Below are positions 1 to 10,100 of a DNA stretch of 40,875 nt, piece by piece. The stretch's first letter is position 1, and each line of letters opens with the position of its first letter. Made by a program: the position numbers and the translations under genes. The notes beneath the pieces are model-generated. The model saw only the letters and a program-made list of their open reading frames with translations. It did not search any database and had not been told where the DNA came from. Source of the stretch: an uncultured Porphyromonadaceae bacterium (GTDB lineage: Bacteria; Bacteroidota; Bacteroidia; Bacteroidales; Muribaculaceae); NCBI GenBank assembly GCA_900548705.1, contig URLF01000011.1, positions 1 to 40,875 on the forward strand. The letters are read 5' to 3'.

Positions 1-232
1 CGCCGGGAGCGACCGGGCCTTTTTAACTTCCCTGATCACCTTGGCGCCGGAACGTATCGTCTACATCTCCTGCAACCCCAACACGCAGGCACGCGACGTT
101 GAATATCTCGTTAAGCACGGATACCAACTTACCGAGGTTCAGCCTGTCGACATGTTCCCCCACACCCATCATGTCGAGAATGTCGTCAGACTCGAACGCC
201 GCGAGCCGACCAAGCCGACATCTCAGTCATAA
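1..232 (+). CDS. rlmD: 23S rRNA (uracil-C5)-methyltransferase RlmD/RumA, 3' end only
   Basis: This is the C-terminal end of a gene that begins before the window; the open frame runs from base 2 to the TAA at 230-232. The family transfers a methyl group from S-adenosylmethionine to a uracil of 23S rRNA. The visible part carries the family's final catalytic block: a segment close to LAPERIVYISCNPNTQARDV, containing the S-C-N-P motif, followed by the usual closing strand (VDMFPHTHHVENVV). The TrmA/RlmD group is clear, but which uracil is modified cannot be told from this fragment. The gene converges with the next one and the two 3' ends overlap by 10 bases. Confidence 0.85.
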   Translation, partial: AGSDRAFLTSLITLAPERIVYISCNPNTQARDVEYLVKHGYQLTEVQPVDMFPHTHHVENVVRLERREPTKPTSQS

Positions 233-1341
233 GCACAAAACAGAAAATCAAACCAATCATTACGGGGAGCGAGCATGACCGGCCGATCCCCCTTTTTTAT
301 GCCAGCCGCTCCCACAGGAGCAATCGACATAACCCCTTCCCGGCCGAGTTTCTTCCATACACCTTTGGCCACGAATCCCATGGTGTATCTCAGGTTAATC
401 TCCACACAAGGGTCAATCCAAGGCGCGGCATCCTCATCTCCACACACCATCATATCAACTCCCAACGGCCCTTCATAACCATCCCCCAACACCATCGGCA
501 GAATTCCCATCACCTCATTCCTTACCGATTCGACATAATCGCGCGGCACCAGACGGGCAAGCTTTTCCAGAATCATATCATCCGACCCTATGTAATTTCC
601 CCCATAGTTAGTGTTCGTGGAATTGAAAAACAGTGAATACCCCTCAAAACGCACGATTCCGTCCTTATAATAGAACAGCATTGCGAAATCCTGCGACTTT
701 GGCAACATCGGCTCCATAACCACCGAACCCTGTCGCCTTATTATCCCCTCAATCCGCGACAGCGAAGCAGTCACAGTCGATGAGGACACCGGAAACACCC
801 CACGTCCGCTTGACGACCACGGCGACTTGACCACGACTGTTCCGACGGTCTCAACAAACCGCATGACATCCTCCGCAGAAAACGCAAGTCGTGGCATAGT
901 AAACGGGAGACGGTTGCCTCGTCTCACCCAGCAATCAAGAAACCTCAAAGCTGACTTCCTATGCGAGAGGTCGCGTCTGACATCCATATGAGCCATAATC
1001 TGCTCCATGGATTCCTCCTTCACCCCCGCTTTCATAAATTGCCAAGCGGCATCCCGGCTCCACCCCCACGGAGACGGCGTCAGCTCTTCCCCGGGGCTAC
1101 ATCCAGCAACCGGCCAAGGGCCGGTCACTCCAGTAATCTCCGCGATTTCTTTCCGCCATGCTGTGGCTACTGTCAAATCCTCGGGGGCGACAATCACGCT
1201 GTCCCCCTCTTCCCCAAGCCAGAAAGGGAGCATTGCGCCAGCCCTATGAAGCAACCCGGCCTGACGGGGAGGGGTAATCCGTGGTAACCCTGATCCAAGG
1301 GCAATGTCATTCTCCGGGTTAAACAGAAATAGTCGTCTCAT
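223..1341 (-). CDS. ATP-grasp-fold protein of unknown function
   Basis: A 372-residue cytoplasmic protein with no signal peptide. It opens with MRRLFLFNPENDIALGSG, a type of N-terminus I associate with uncharacterised Bacteroidetes proteins. The middle and end read like an ATP-grasp ligase: a lysine-containing strand VVVKSPWSSSGRGV (about residues 170-185) resembles the nucleotide-binding loop, VVMEPML the hinge, GPLGVDMMV a core strand, and CVEINLRYTMG the metal-binding E-x-N strand. ATP-grasp enzymes join a carboxylate to an amine or thiol using ATP; the substrate here is unknown. Its 3' end overlaps rlmD tail to tail. A promoter match lies almost on top of the start codon, so the message may be leaderless. 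Function is not assigned. Confidence 0.75.
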   Translation of the reverse strand: MRRLFLFNPENDIALGSGLPRITPPRQAGLLHRAGAMLPFWLGEEGDSVIVAPEDLTVATAWRKEIAEITGVTGPWPVAGCSPGEELTPSPWGWSRDAAWQFMKAGVKEESMEQIMAHMDVRRDLSHRKSALRFLDCWVRRGNRLPFTMPRLAFSAEDVMRFVETVGTVVVKSPWSSSGRGVFPVSSSTVTASLSRIEGIIRRQGSVVMEPMLPKSQDFAMLFYYKDGIVRFEGYSLFFNSTNTNYGGNYIGSDDMILEKLARLVPRDYVESVRNEVMGILPMVLGDGYEGPLGVDMMVCGDEDAAPWIDPCVEINLRYTMGFVAKGVWKKLGREGVMSIAPVGAAGIKKGDRPVMLAPRNDWFDFLFCAYD

Positions 1342-1345
1342 AGCG

Positions 1346-1376
1346 CAAAATTACCGATTTTTTCTATCTCGGCAAA
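1346..1376 (-). promoter_or_regulatory. Bacteroidetes-type promoter of the ATP-grasp-like gene
   Basis: Read on the minus strand, TTTG (1373-1376) is followed by 19 bases and then TAATTTTG (1346-1353), an excellent match to the Bacteroidetes sigma consensus TTTG-N19-21-TAnnTTTG. Transcription should start at about 1339-1342. The ATG is at 1339-1341, so almost no leader is left. Confidence 0.6.
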
Positions 1377-1503
1377 TTGTCTGATTGCAGGGGCGACATG
1401 GGAGCCGACATAAAACCATAGCAATCATATTTTAGATTTCTGGCTGCGGACATAGATTTTTAACTGCCGTCGGTCACCTGCCTCCATCCGCGGCGGATAC
1501 TGA

Positions 1504-1530
1504 AAGGGGGGACAACTGAGCGCCCCCCTT
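1504..1530 (-). terminator. Hairpin at the 3' end of the polysaccharide locus
   Basis: Arms AAGGGGGG (1504-1511) and CCCCCCTT (1523-1530) form an 8-bp GC-rich stem about 20 bases after the stop codon of the GH2 gene. The T-run after the stem on the minus strand is only three bases, so it is a weak intrinsic terminator. On the plus strand an A-run follows. Confidence 0.45.
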
Positions 1531-1550
1531 AAAAAAGATGAGCATCTGTC

Positions 1551-4292
1551 TTACCTCTCTCTCAGCTCACTGTATCTGCCTGCAAGCCGAGAGGGAGTCC
1601 GCTCATCCATGAGCGGCGATATTATAAACCTGAAATCGACATCGGAAGCCCTCAACTCGAATTTCTCCATTACATCAGGGCCACAGCTGGCATTCCCAAT
1701 CGGACGGTTGAACGCATCAAGATTGACTATGGTCTTGCACGCTTTCCGGATTTCATGAGGATGCATCGCTCTATGGTCACGGTCAGTATATTGTTCCTCC
1801 GGACGATAGTCGCTTACCGAAGCCGACATCATCGAAGGGGCGGCAAACATGACCCCTTTCCCCTCCTTGTCGGTGACAGCGAGCCAACGGACATCCTCTT
1901 TGTTCCCGTTTTCCTGCGGGAGCACATAGGGAGGACGCTGGTCAGTCACTGCCGCCTGATAGACACCTTCATAGCAGGCCTCCTTACGATCCCCATAACT
2001 TTCCCAGGGTCCCCTCCCGAACCAGCTGACATCAGTGAAATCCTCAGGCATCTCGAGACTGAAGCCTATTCTCGGGAGGATGACATCCTTCTGAGCCGGA
2101 ACTATTCTCATATCGGCGAGGATTATTCCATCCCCCACGACATCAAAACTCTTGGCGACGGTGAAACTGTCTCCTCCGGCAGTACGGTAGACATCGGTGA
2201 TGGAGAGATTCAAGGTCGCGTTCCTCATGTCAGTATTTATTTTCCATTCTCCCGGAGCGACCGTCAGGCGCGAGAGCCCGGCCTTGTCCCAGCCCTCGGT
2301 ATGAGGTTTGTCATTGTCTGTCGGCAATCTGAACAAGTTTAATCTCAGCGGGGTATCGATGGTCTGCCGTCCACCGACCTCATAACCGCATAGCGAACCG
2401 GCAGATTTCGAGAATATAGCGGTCACATTCCCGGCTCTGACCACTATACTGTCGCCCGATTCCTCCATAACAGGCGCAGATGTGGCTGCTGCTCCCTGGA
2501 CATATCGGCCTTTTTTTAGCTGGAATTGTTCCGAAGCGACCTCATCCCCGGCGTCCGCCCAGGGTGTTTCCGTTTTCCTGGTAGCCGAAAGTCGAAGATG
2601 ATATTCGACCCCCTCCTTGTCCGGTGAAGGGAAAAATCCAATCGCCAGGGGGAGCGTATCGCCTGGAGACGGACACGGGTTTTCCACTCGTCCCGAGGCT
2701 ACCTCGATTCCGTCCGCCAAAAGTATCCAACCGATTTCCAGGTCATCCACCTCCTTGAAGACAAGTTTGTTGGTCATCGATATGTTGCCGACGGAATCAA
2801 TACTGAAATCAACCGGCTGGTATATTTTCTTGGTATTGTATGTCTTGGCAGATGGTGACAAATCTGATGCCAGCAGACCGTTACAGCAAAAATTGCCGCT
2901 GTTGGGCTTGTCTCCGAAATCACCTCCATATGCCCGGTAAAACTCTCCGGGATTTCCGTCCACAGGCATTTTCAATCCCTGGTCTTTGAAATCCCATATG
3001 AATTCCCCGGTCAGGGCCGGATATCTCTCATAGAGATTCCATAACTCCCTGACAGCTCCCATGGAATTACCCATAGCGTGACTACTCTCACACTGAATAT
3101 GCGGGCGGGGCGTTCTCCCCGAGGCCGCCTCTGCCTGACGGCGGCGACCTATCACCGCAATCGAATCGACATCAGCATACATCGAACTAGTCACATCTGC
3201 CCAACGGCTGTTACCCTCGTAATGGGTCAGGCGCGAGGAATCAAGAGACTTTATGACGGAATCCACCGCAGCGAAGTTATCGCCATGGCCCGACTCATTG
3301 CCGTAACTCCACATGAATATCGACGGATGGTTACGGAAACGCAGCACATGGTTGCGCGAACGCTCCACCATCGCGTCCCTGAACTGCGGACGTTCAGAAA
3401 GGCTCCAGTCACCATGACATTCGACGTTAGCCTCGGCAAGCACATACAGGCCATATTTGTCGCAAAGGTCATAGAAAAACGGATTATTTGGATAATGAGA
3501 CGTCCTGACAGCATTTATGTTGAGCCTCTTCATCGCCAGAATTTCCCGCTCGGTCTCATCACGGGAAATCGTGCGTCCGGTCTCCTCACTGAAATCATGA
3601 CGGTTGACACCTTTGAAAAGCACACGCCTGCCATTTATTATCAGCGCTCCGTCAGGACGTATCCCTATCTGGCGGAAACCGACTTTGCAACCTCTCCGGT
3701 CAACAAGCTCGCCATCCTCTTCAAGACTCACCACAAGGTCATACAACTCGGGGGTCTCAGCCGTCCATTTGCGCGGACTGTCGACATCCATCACAAGCCG
3801 GTATTCACCCGGAGAAGTCATTTTGCCCGATGCCTCGGCGATGATTTCATCCTTGTCGCGGATTTCAGCCCTCACCACACCTCTCTTCAAATCCCGGCCA
3901 TCGGTTTTCACCTCTACCGTGGCCTTGGCGTCGTCATATCCGGAATCAAAAGATGTAGTGAAGAAATAATCGCGTATCCGGGTCTGCGGAGCCGACCAGA
4001 GCATCACATCACGCATGATTCCCGTCAGCCGCCAATAATCCTGGCATTCGAGGAAAGAACCGCTCGTGAAGCGATAAACCTGGACAGCCATCATGTTCTC
4101 CCCGTCGCGCAGCATATCCGTTATGTCAAACTCGGCCGGAAGATAGCTGTCCTCACTGTAACCGACATACTTCCCGTTAACCCACAGGTACATGCCATGT
4201 CCCACGCCGTTGAACCTCACATAGACTCGTCTCCCTTTCCAGTCGGGCGGCACCGAGAAATCACGGCGGTAACTGCCCACGGGATTCTTCAT
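1551..4292 (-). CDS. GH2 beta-galactosidase, main 3' part of a frameshifted gene
   Basis: This 913-residue frame holds most of a LacZ-like GH2 enzyme that removes terminal beta-galactose. From its first ATG it starts inside the N-terminal jelly roll (NPVGSYRRDF), then has the immunoglobulin-like domain, the TIM barrel (from about residue 210) and the C-terminal small-chain domain. Catalytic residues are present: acid/base E333 in GNESGHG and nucleophile E402 in QCESSHAMGNS. YGGDFGDKPNSGNF also matches LacZ. The missing signal peptide and first ~135 residues lie in the overlapping frame at 4289-4738. Joined, they give about 1,060 residues, a normal length for the family. It is the last gene of the PUL and follows GH36. 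Without the upstream part this fragment would lack an export signal and be unlikely to work. Confidence 0.9.
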   Translation of the reverse strand: MKNPVGSYRRDFSVPPDWKGRRVYVRFNGVGHGMYLWVNGKYVGYSEDSYLPAEFDITDMLRDGENMMAVQVYRFTSGSFLECQDYWRLTGIMRDVMLWSAPQTRIRDYFFTTSFDSGYDDAKATVEVKTDGRDLKRGVVRAEIRDKDEIIAEASGKMTSPGEYRLVMDVDSPRKWTAETPELYDLVVSLEEDGELVDRRGCKVGFRQIGIRPDGALIINGRRVLFKGVNRHDFSEETGRTISRDETEREILAMKRLNINAVRTSHYPNNPFFYDLCDKYGLYVLAEANVECHGDWSLSERPQFRDAMVERSRNHVLRFRNHPSIFMWSYGNESGHGDNFAAVDSVIKSLDSSRLTHYEGNSRWADVTSSMYADVDSIAVIGRRRQAEAASGRTPRPHIQCESSHAMGNSMGAVRELWNLYERYPALTGEFIWDFKDQGLKMPVDGNPGEFYRAYGGDFGDKPNSGNFCCNGLLASDLSPSAKTYNTKKIYQPVDFSIDSVGNISMTNKLVFKEVDDLEIGWILLADGIEVASGRVENPCPSPGDTLPLAIGFFPSPDKEGVEYHLRLSATRKTETPWADAGDEVASEQFQLKKGRYVQGAAATSAPVMEESGDSIVVRAGNVTAIFSKSAGSLCGYEVGGRQTIDTPLRLNLFRLPTDNDKPHTEGWDKAGLSRLTVAPGEWKINTDMRNATLNLSITDVYRTAGGDSFTVAKSFDVVGDGIILADMRIVPAQKDVILPRIGFSLEMPEDFTDVSWFGRGPWESYGDRKEACYEGVYQAAVTDQRPPYVLPQENGNKEDVRWLAVTDKEGKGVMFAAPSMMSASVSDYRPEEQYTDRDHRAMHPHEIRKACKTIVNLDAFNRPIGNASCGPDVMEKFELRASDVDFRFIISPLMDERTPSRLAGRYSELRER

Positions 4293-4738
4293 CGAGTCAT
4301 TGTAGGTCCAGTCGTCAGGACGAGGGCCATCACGCTGAATGTCTCCCTGTCATATGTAAAAGGATATTCCGTGTTGCAATACAGCGGTTTGTCCCACTCT
4401 TTGCCATTGCGGGCCGCGTAGACCTGCCAGGGGCAAGGAACGGTAATATCATCCCAGTCGGAGACATCGTAGCCGTCATCCTCAAATCCCGACGGAGCCT
4501 GAGACGGCAACGGAACCCACCGGAATTTCCACACACCGTTAAGCGATTTGCAATATGGAGAAGCCTCTCCGACACTTCCCGACACAGACATGTCCGGGGG
4601 CAAAGGAAGCGATAGAGCGCACGCTTCCTGGCGGTTGACGGAGGTCACCCCGACGTCGTCCCATTCCGACATGCTCTGACCCGAAAGGCCGACAGCCGGC
4701 AACACGGCCATCAAAAATAATGAAAACGTATTCTTCAT
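4289..4738 (-). pseudogene. GH2 beta-galactosidase, 5' part (signal peptide and jelly-roll start), frameshifted
   Basis: The ATG at 4736-4738 opens with a signal peptide (MKNTFSLFLMAVLPAVGLSGQ) followed by the typical start of the GH2 sugar-binding domain: SLNGVWKFRW, DDITVPCPWQ and YCNTEYPFTYD. After about residue 135 the frame runs into nonsense and stops at 4289. The continuation is found in the -1 frame: codons upstream of the ATG at 4290-4292 read RPDDWTYNDSMKNPVGSYRR, exactly what should follow. One base is missing in the GGCCC run at about 4327-4331. Either the gene is a recent pseudogene, the base is a sequencing or assembly error, or the locus switches phase. I saw no canonical slippery heptamer. 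An in-frame start at 4798 is possible, but the signal peptide fixes 4738. Confidence 0.8.
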
Positions 4739-4794
4739 GGTTGTACCCTCTCTGTTGTTTTGATGATTGTTATTCCAGTCGAGACGCCGGGCGG

Positions 4795-7032
4795 TCATTT
4801 CGAGGCGACGTTGACTTCCGTCCCGTCAGCTTCGGTCAGGTGTATCACCCGGCTCGCGTAATCAAGCTGTTCCCAATAAGGGAGAATATGGTTGTATGGA
4901 AAATCAAGGCCATGACCCATAAGGTACTTCCCACTGTAGACTTTCCCTTCACATTCGAGTGGTTGACTGTCTATGCGGTTGATTTCCCTGATTTTGTAAT
5001 ATTTTCCGGCATCGAGTCCGGCCATCCTGACCACAGGCAGATGCTGGTTGCAGAAATGTTCGGTCTTGTACCAGTAGAAGACAGCCTCATCCTTTTCGGG
5101 AGAGACATACATCAGCGACGCGAGCCCTTTACCGTCATATGGCGACTGCAGACGGTAAAGGTCTCCCATCTGTATGACATCACTCAACTTCTTGTACTCC
5201 GATATGGCATTGCGGCAGAACTCTTTCTCCTGCGCGGTCATCTTCTCGGGATGGATTTCCACACCGAGCCGTCCGCTCATGGCGACATCCACCCTGTATT
5301 TCATCGGAATCGACCGGAATGTCTGGAGGTTTGGGGCCGCGCTGATATGACACGCCATCGCTATCGCCGGGAAGAAATAAGATGTACCCCACTGGATGTA
5401 GACTCTTTGCAACGCGTCAGTGTTGTCACTCGTCCAGAATTCGTCAAACCAGGGAAGCATACCGTAATTCACCCGGCCTCCTCCGCTGCAACACAACTGC
5501 ATGATCAAATCGGGATATTTATCCCTCACGCGCCGACACACCTCCTCCAGGCCTCTCTGATACTCCACCCATAGATGCGACTGACAATCGGGTCCCAGAT
5601 AAAGCGATCCATGGTTCCTTACCGGCATATTGGCGTCCCATTTCACATATTTTATCGCAGGATATTTGCCGACGATACTATCGAACACACCGGCCACATA
5701 ATCCCTCACTTCTGGATTTGTCAGGTCAAGCACCATCTGCGTGCCCCCTCGCCCGGTGGCAGGCTGACGTCCCTGCGGGACAAGCACCCAGTCGGGATGA
5801 CGCTCGTAAAGCTCGCTCCTGGAATTGACCATTTCCGGTTCCACCCATATGCCGAAGTCGAGCCCGCGCCGGGAGGCAGCGTCAAGAAGCCCTTCTATCC
5901 CCCCGGGGAGTTTCCGGCGGTCAACCGTCCAGTCTCCGAGAGCCGAACTGTCATCACGCTGATACTTCGAGCCGAACCATCCGTCATCCATTACAAACAG
6001 GTCACCACCCAGGGCCGCGATATCATCCATCATTTTCTCCATAGTGGCCTGCTCAACATCCATATAGACCCCTTCCCAGCTGTTGAGCAGGACCGGCCTT
6101 GTTCTGTCGCCATGGGCAAGCTTGTGGTCTCTCGCCCACCTGTGATAGACGCGGCTCACACCCGATGTGCCATCCTCACTGTAGACAAATGCGACTGCGG
6201 GAGTACGCAATACCTCCCCTCTGGTCAATCTGTATGGAGCGTCTGTCCAGTTCATCCCGGCAAAGAAATGATGATACTCGTCATCCACCGTATTCACATC
6301 AAGCCTGTAATTCCCTCCGTAACACAAAGCCGCGCCGACAACGCGCCCTTCGTTCTCGCGAGGTTTCCCGTCAAGGGCGAACATCACTTCCCCATGACTG
6401 GCATGGCTGATGTTTATGGTGTGGCTGCTGGATATCGTCTTCATTCCCGGGGAATCCTCCAGGGACTCCTGCGCAAGCTGCGACTCGTTGTTGCCCGACC
6501 CGTGGAGATGACAAAGCCACACGTCACCCCTGCGGACAGGAAGATATGCCGAAGCATACCGCCGCAACTCCACGGGGGAATCCTCCTGATGACTTATCTC
6601 AACCCAGCTCTCAATAACATCATGGTCATCATACGAGCGGTAAAACAAGTCGACAAAAAACGGATAAATTTCATCCCTGAGCCTGATCCGGGTCAGCGAC
6701 GACTCATCCGAGCGGGTTGTATTGCAGGTGTCAACCACCATCTTCAATGTCATGTTGCCGTCGGCATGGGTAACAGCCAGGGCGGCTTCCGCCGGGCATT
6801 CCATACCATACACAGGATAAGCCTGCATCTTATGTCCTGATGCAGCTATCGACCCTACATCGCTGTCGGTAAGGCGTCCGCCATAATGCAGCAGTCTAAA
6901 CTCCCCTCCGACAGGAGCGGAAATCACCATCGAGGTAGCGGGTGTCGCGATGGTGATGACATCGTTAGCCGCAGCCAGGCCGGCCACCGGAAAAAGCGCC
7001 CCCGCGATATAGCATAGAGTTTGTCTTAACAT
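4795..7032 (-). CDS. GH36 alpha-galactosidase, secreted
   Basis: A 745-residue enzyme that releases terminal alpha-galactose. A signal peptide (about residues 1-22, ending GLAAA) is followed by a beta-supersandwich, a TIM barrel and a C-terminal beta domain, the layout and length of the bacterial AgaA/MelA-type GH36 enzymes. The barrel begins with LLNSWEGVYMDV and FVMDDGWFG; FGIWVEPEMVN is a family signature. The nucleophile is D466 in KYVKWDANMPV and the acid/base is D536 in TSDNTDALQR; both are present. It lies 56 bases upstream of the GH2 gene and 89 bases downstream of the epimerase fusion, so it is probably co-transcribed, although a weak promoter match lies in front of it. Periplasmic location is likely; substrates could be galactomannan or raffinose-type ends. 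Confidence 0.93.
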   Translation of the reverse strand: MLRQTLCYIAGALFPVAGLAAANDVITIATPATSMVISAPVGGEFRLLHYGGRLTDSDVGSIAASGHKMQAYPVYGMECPAEAALAVTHADGNMTLKMVVDTCNTTRSDESSLTRIRLRDEIYPFFVDLFYRSYDDHDVIESWVEISHQEDSPVELRRYASAYLPVRRGDVWLCHLHGSGNNESQLAQESLEDSPGMKTISSSHTINISHASHGEVMFALDGKPRENEGRVVGAALCYGGNYRLDVNTVDDEYHHFFAGMNWTDAPYRLTRGEVLRTPAVAFVYSEDGTSGVSRVYHRWARDHKLAHGDRTRPVLLNSWEGVYMDVEQATMEKMMDDIAALGGDLFVMDDGWFGSKYQRDDSSALGDWTVDRRKLPGGIEGLLDAASRRGLDFGIWVEPEMVNSRSELYERHPDWVLVPQGRQPATGRGGTQMVLDLTNPEVRDYVAGVFDSIVGKYPAIKYVKWDANMPVRNHGSLYLGPDCQSHLWVEYQRGLEEVCRRVRDKYPDLIMQLCCSGGGRVNYGMLPWFDEFWTSDNTDALQRVYIQWGTSYFFPAIAMACHISAAPNLQTFRSIPMKYRVDVAMSGRLGVEIHPEKMTAQEKEFCRNAISEYKKLSDVIQMGDLYRLQSPYDGKGLASLMYVSPEKDEAVFYWYKTEHFCNQHLPVVRMAGLDAGKYYKIREINRIDSQPLECEGKVYSGKYLMGHGLDFPYNHILPYWEQLDYASRVIHLTEADGTEVNVASK

Positions 7033-7057
7033 TGTACTCTACGTTTTTTCATTCAGT

Positions 7058-7065
7058 CAAAGATA
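7058..7065 (-). promoter_or_regulatory. Possible internal -7 element before the GH36 gene
   Basis: On the minus strand TATCTTTG matches TAnnTTTG and would start a transcript about 20 bases before the GH36 ATG. No TTTG is found at the -33 spacing, so this is a weak candidate for separate expression of the two galactosidases. Confidence 0.2.
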
Positions 7066-7121
7066 TCCGAATCGTCTCATGGATTATGTATGATATGGTT
7101 GGCTGTCTTTTACTGGGATAT

Positions 7122-10100
7122 TCAATTGCGACACGAGAATCTGAAGATACAGGTGGAGGCATATTTTTCTCCGGGTCGGAGCACCGCCGAGGGCCATTGT
7201 GGTTTATTTGGAGTGTCGGGGAATTTCTGGGTCTCCAGACAGACAGACGCACGCTTCCCGTAAGTCTTGCCCCCTTTCCCACGGACAGAACCGTCAAGGA
7301 AATTCCCGGCATACACCTGGATGCCCGGCTCGGAAGTGAACACCTCCAGGGTTATGCCTGTCTTGGGAGAATGCAGCCTGGCGGCGCAGACCGCCGGATT
7401 CCCTCCGGTCGACAACACCCAGTTATGGTCGTATCCTTGTCCATTTCCCAGCTGGATGTCATCTCCGGGGTCTGTGATGCCGACCTGACGAGCCACGCGG
7501 AAATCCATCGGAGTACCCGCCACCGGGACAATCTCCCCCGTGGTCAAGAATGTGCTGTCAATCGGAGTGAAGCTGTCGGCATTGACATAAAGCAGATGTG
7601 AGGCGTTGCTTCCCGCGTCGCCGTCGAGATTGAAATAGGAATGGTTGGTGAAATTCACCACCGTCGGGCGGTCAGTATCGGCCTCATACCTTATGACAAG
7701 CGAATTGTCATCCTCAAGAGCCATCCACACATCACATCTCAAAGTACCCGGGAATCCTTCCTCGCCGTCGGGCGACACGTATGACATATGCAGATTCCGG
7801 GAATCAACCTGCTCCGCGTCAAACACCTGATACTGGAATCCATTGTGTCCTCCATGCAGGCAATGTCCGAAATTGTTTCTCGGCAACCGGTATTCCTTGC
7901 CGTCCAACGCGAAACGTCCGTTCCCAATACGGTTGGCATACCGTCCGATTGTCGCTCCGAAATCCGTGGGATATCTCCGGTAATCAGCTATCGAGTCGAA
8001 ACCGAGCACGACATCCCGCATGACATTATCGCGGTCGGGGACCGCGACTGACACTATACGTCCGCCGTAATTGGTCACACAGACTTCCATCGAGCCATTC
8101 GACAGCACATACAGCCTAACCGGCTTACCATCGACCTCGGCCTCAAACCGGGATGGCATCAGACCCGAACGGGTCAGACGGCAAGGTTTGTCCTCCGAAA
8201 AGAAATCCTCCATACGTTCTGGTGAAAGCATCGTCCATAATGACGCGACAGTCCATCCCGGAGCGAACAGGTCATTGCAGAATCCCTTCCCGTTGCGGCC
8301 GTAATCCCATGTGGTATGCTGCACCACCTCAGGATAGAAACCCTTCTTGGCGATATCGAACATCCCGTCTTTCCCGGGGAGGAGCTGCAGGACTGATGTC
8401 TTGATTACCCGGGAGAAATCCGAAAAACGTTTCTCCCCGTAATGGCATGCCAGTCGGTCGAGAATCGTAGCGAACTCGAAGACATAGACATCGACATGGT
8501 TGTTCTCGACCGAAACATTCCCCCACCCACGCGACTTGAATCCGGTCTCGCCGAGCATCTGGCCGGCCGAGAAGGGGACATCCCAGAGATAATACCATGA
8601 CAGGGCGAAATATGCCGCCCGTCTGCACAACTCCATATAACGTCCCGCCTCCTTTTCCGGGACGACCAGTGACAGGAAGTACATCGCGGTGGCGGAATAG
8701 ATGGCCGACTCCTTGTCCTCACAATTGGCGTCAATGGTCGCAGAGAAATATTCCCCCTTGCGAATCAGCTCATCCTCTATGTAACGCGCACTGCGCACTG
8801 CGCTCTCAAGATAAGCCGAGTCATTGAAGAACTCATAGGCCATGGCCAGCACCATCGTGGCGGAGGGGGAGCTGCCGCCCCAGGCGTCAGTGACTGTGCC
8901 GTCCCCCAGGAACTTGCGAGGAAAGCTGCCATCCTGATTCTGAATCCCAACGAGATTGTCGGCTGTTTTCTTCACAGCCCTCTCCCATTCAGCCGACACC
9001 TCTCCCCGGCGACGTCGCGCGTCAAGATAATACAGCATGGCGTATATCGCCTCTGACTGGATACGGAGATTCAGCACATCTCTCTCCCCGCCATCGGGAT
9101 ATGTCACGGCTTCCTTGAAAAAGCCATCCTTGGTGAATCCGCCGCGCAACACGCTTTCAAGTATGGAGTCACCCATAGCGACAAGCGTCCCGTCGCGCTG
9201 CTCTATGCCATACTCTCGGGCATTGAACGCGTTGAGCAATGTCCGGCCGATGAAACCGACCTCATAAAAATCAGTATTCTCACAATCCGCCGTCCGGAGG
9301 CCTACACCTGAGAAGAATTTCAAAGGATACCTGTCGACAAAGCTTTCAAGAAAATAGTTTGAAAGAACCCTCTTGACAGTCGCCGCGTCCGCCACGCCGT
9401 CGACCGGCCGGGGGGAAAGCGTGTCGTAAGCATAATTCCATACCCCGGTCACGAATCCGGGATAATCCTGCGCGTCGAAATCGCGCAATTGCCAGCGGAT
9501 GGTCTCGGTGCGGCCAGAGTCAAGTCTCTCAAAGGCGATGGCCGGCTCAATCAGAGTCAGCTTGCTGACGTATCGTCTGGGAGCCTCGACATAGGGAAAA
9601 CCGAACTGGAGCGCCGCTTCCCCCCCGCGGTTGACAAATCCGGTGAAACCGACAGAGGTGTGTGACGGCAACATCAGCTCTCCCGACATATTCTGCACCA
9701 TGCAGTCGGCAGCCTCATCTTCAAGGCGCAACACTGTCTTGCCCCTCTTTCCGGCAGGGTCATAGACCCCTGTCAGCGGAGCGCTGAGCCTGTCTTCCCT
9801 CACAAGCCAGCTGTCGGATGTATGGAATGAAGGGGCACTTGCCGGAGAATACTGGTTATGATGATACCAGAAGCCGGGCATATAGAACTGACATTCCTTA
9901 TGGTCGGTGCCAGGCATCACAACAGTCTCCGCGATGTTGAACCAGCAGTCAGCAAGCGCCCTGACAGCAAGTGATATATTTGTAACATCACCCGACTTTT
10001 CAACAGTCCGCAGGATTTCCACCGGCAGGCTGGTGTCATCCTCTGCCACCAACCTCCCCCCGGCAGCTTCCTTGAGCTCATAAACGACCGCCTTCTCTCC

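Noticed and set aside
4320..4340. Programmed ribosomal frameshift in GH2
   Set aside because: No canonical slippery heptamer and no stimulating hairpin noticed; GH2 enzymes are not known to use one. A missing base is simpler.
3078..4421. Open frame of 447 codons on the plus strand opposite the GH2 gene
   Set aside because: Antisense to well-conserved GH2 domains; composition is that of a shadow frame.
5575..6840. Open frame of 421 codons on the plus strand opposite GH36
   Set aside because: Antisense to the GH36 barrel with all catalytic motifs; no protein-like features.
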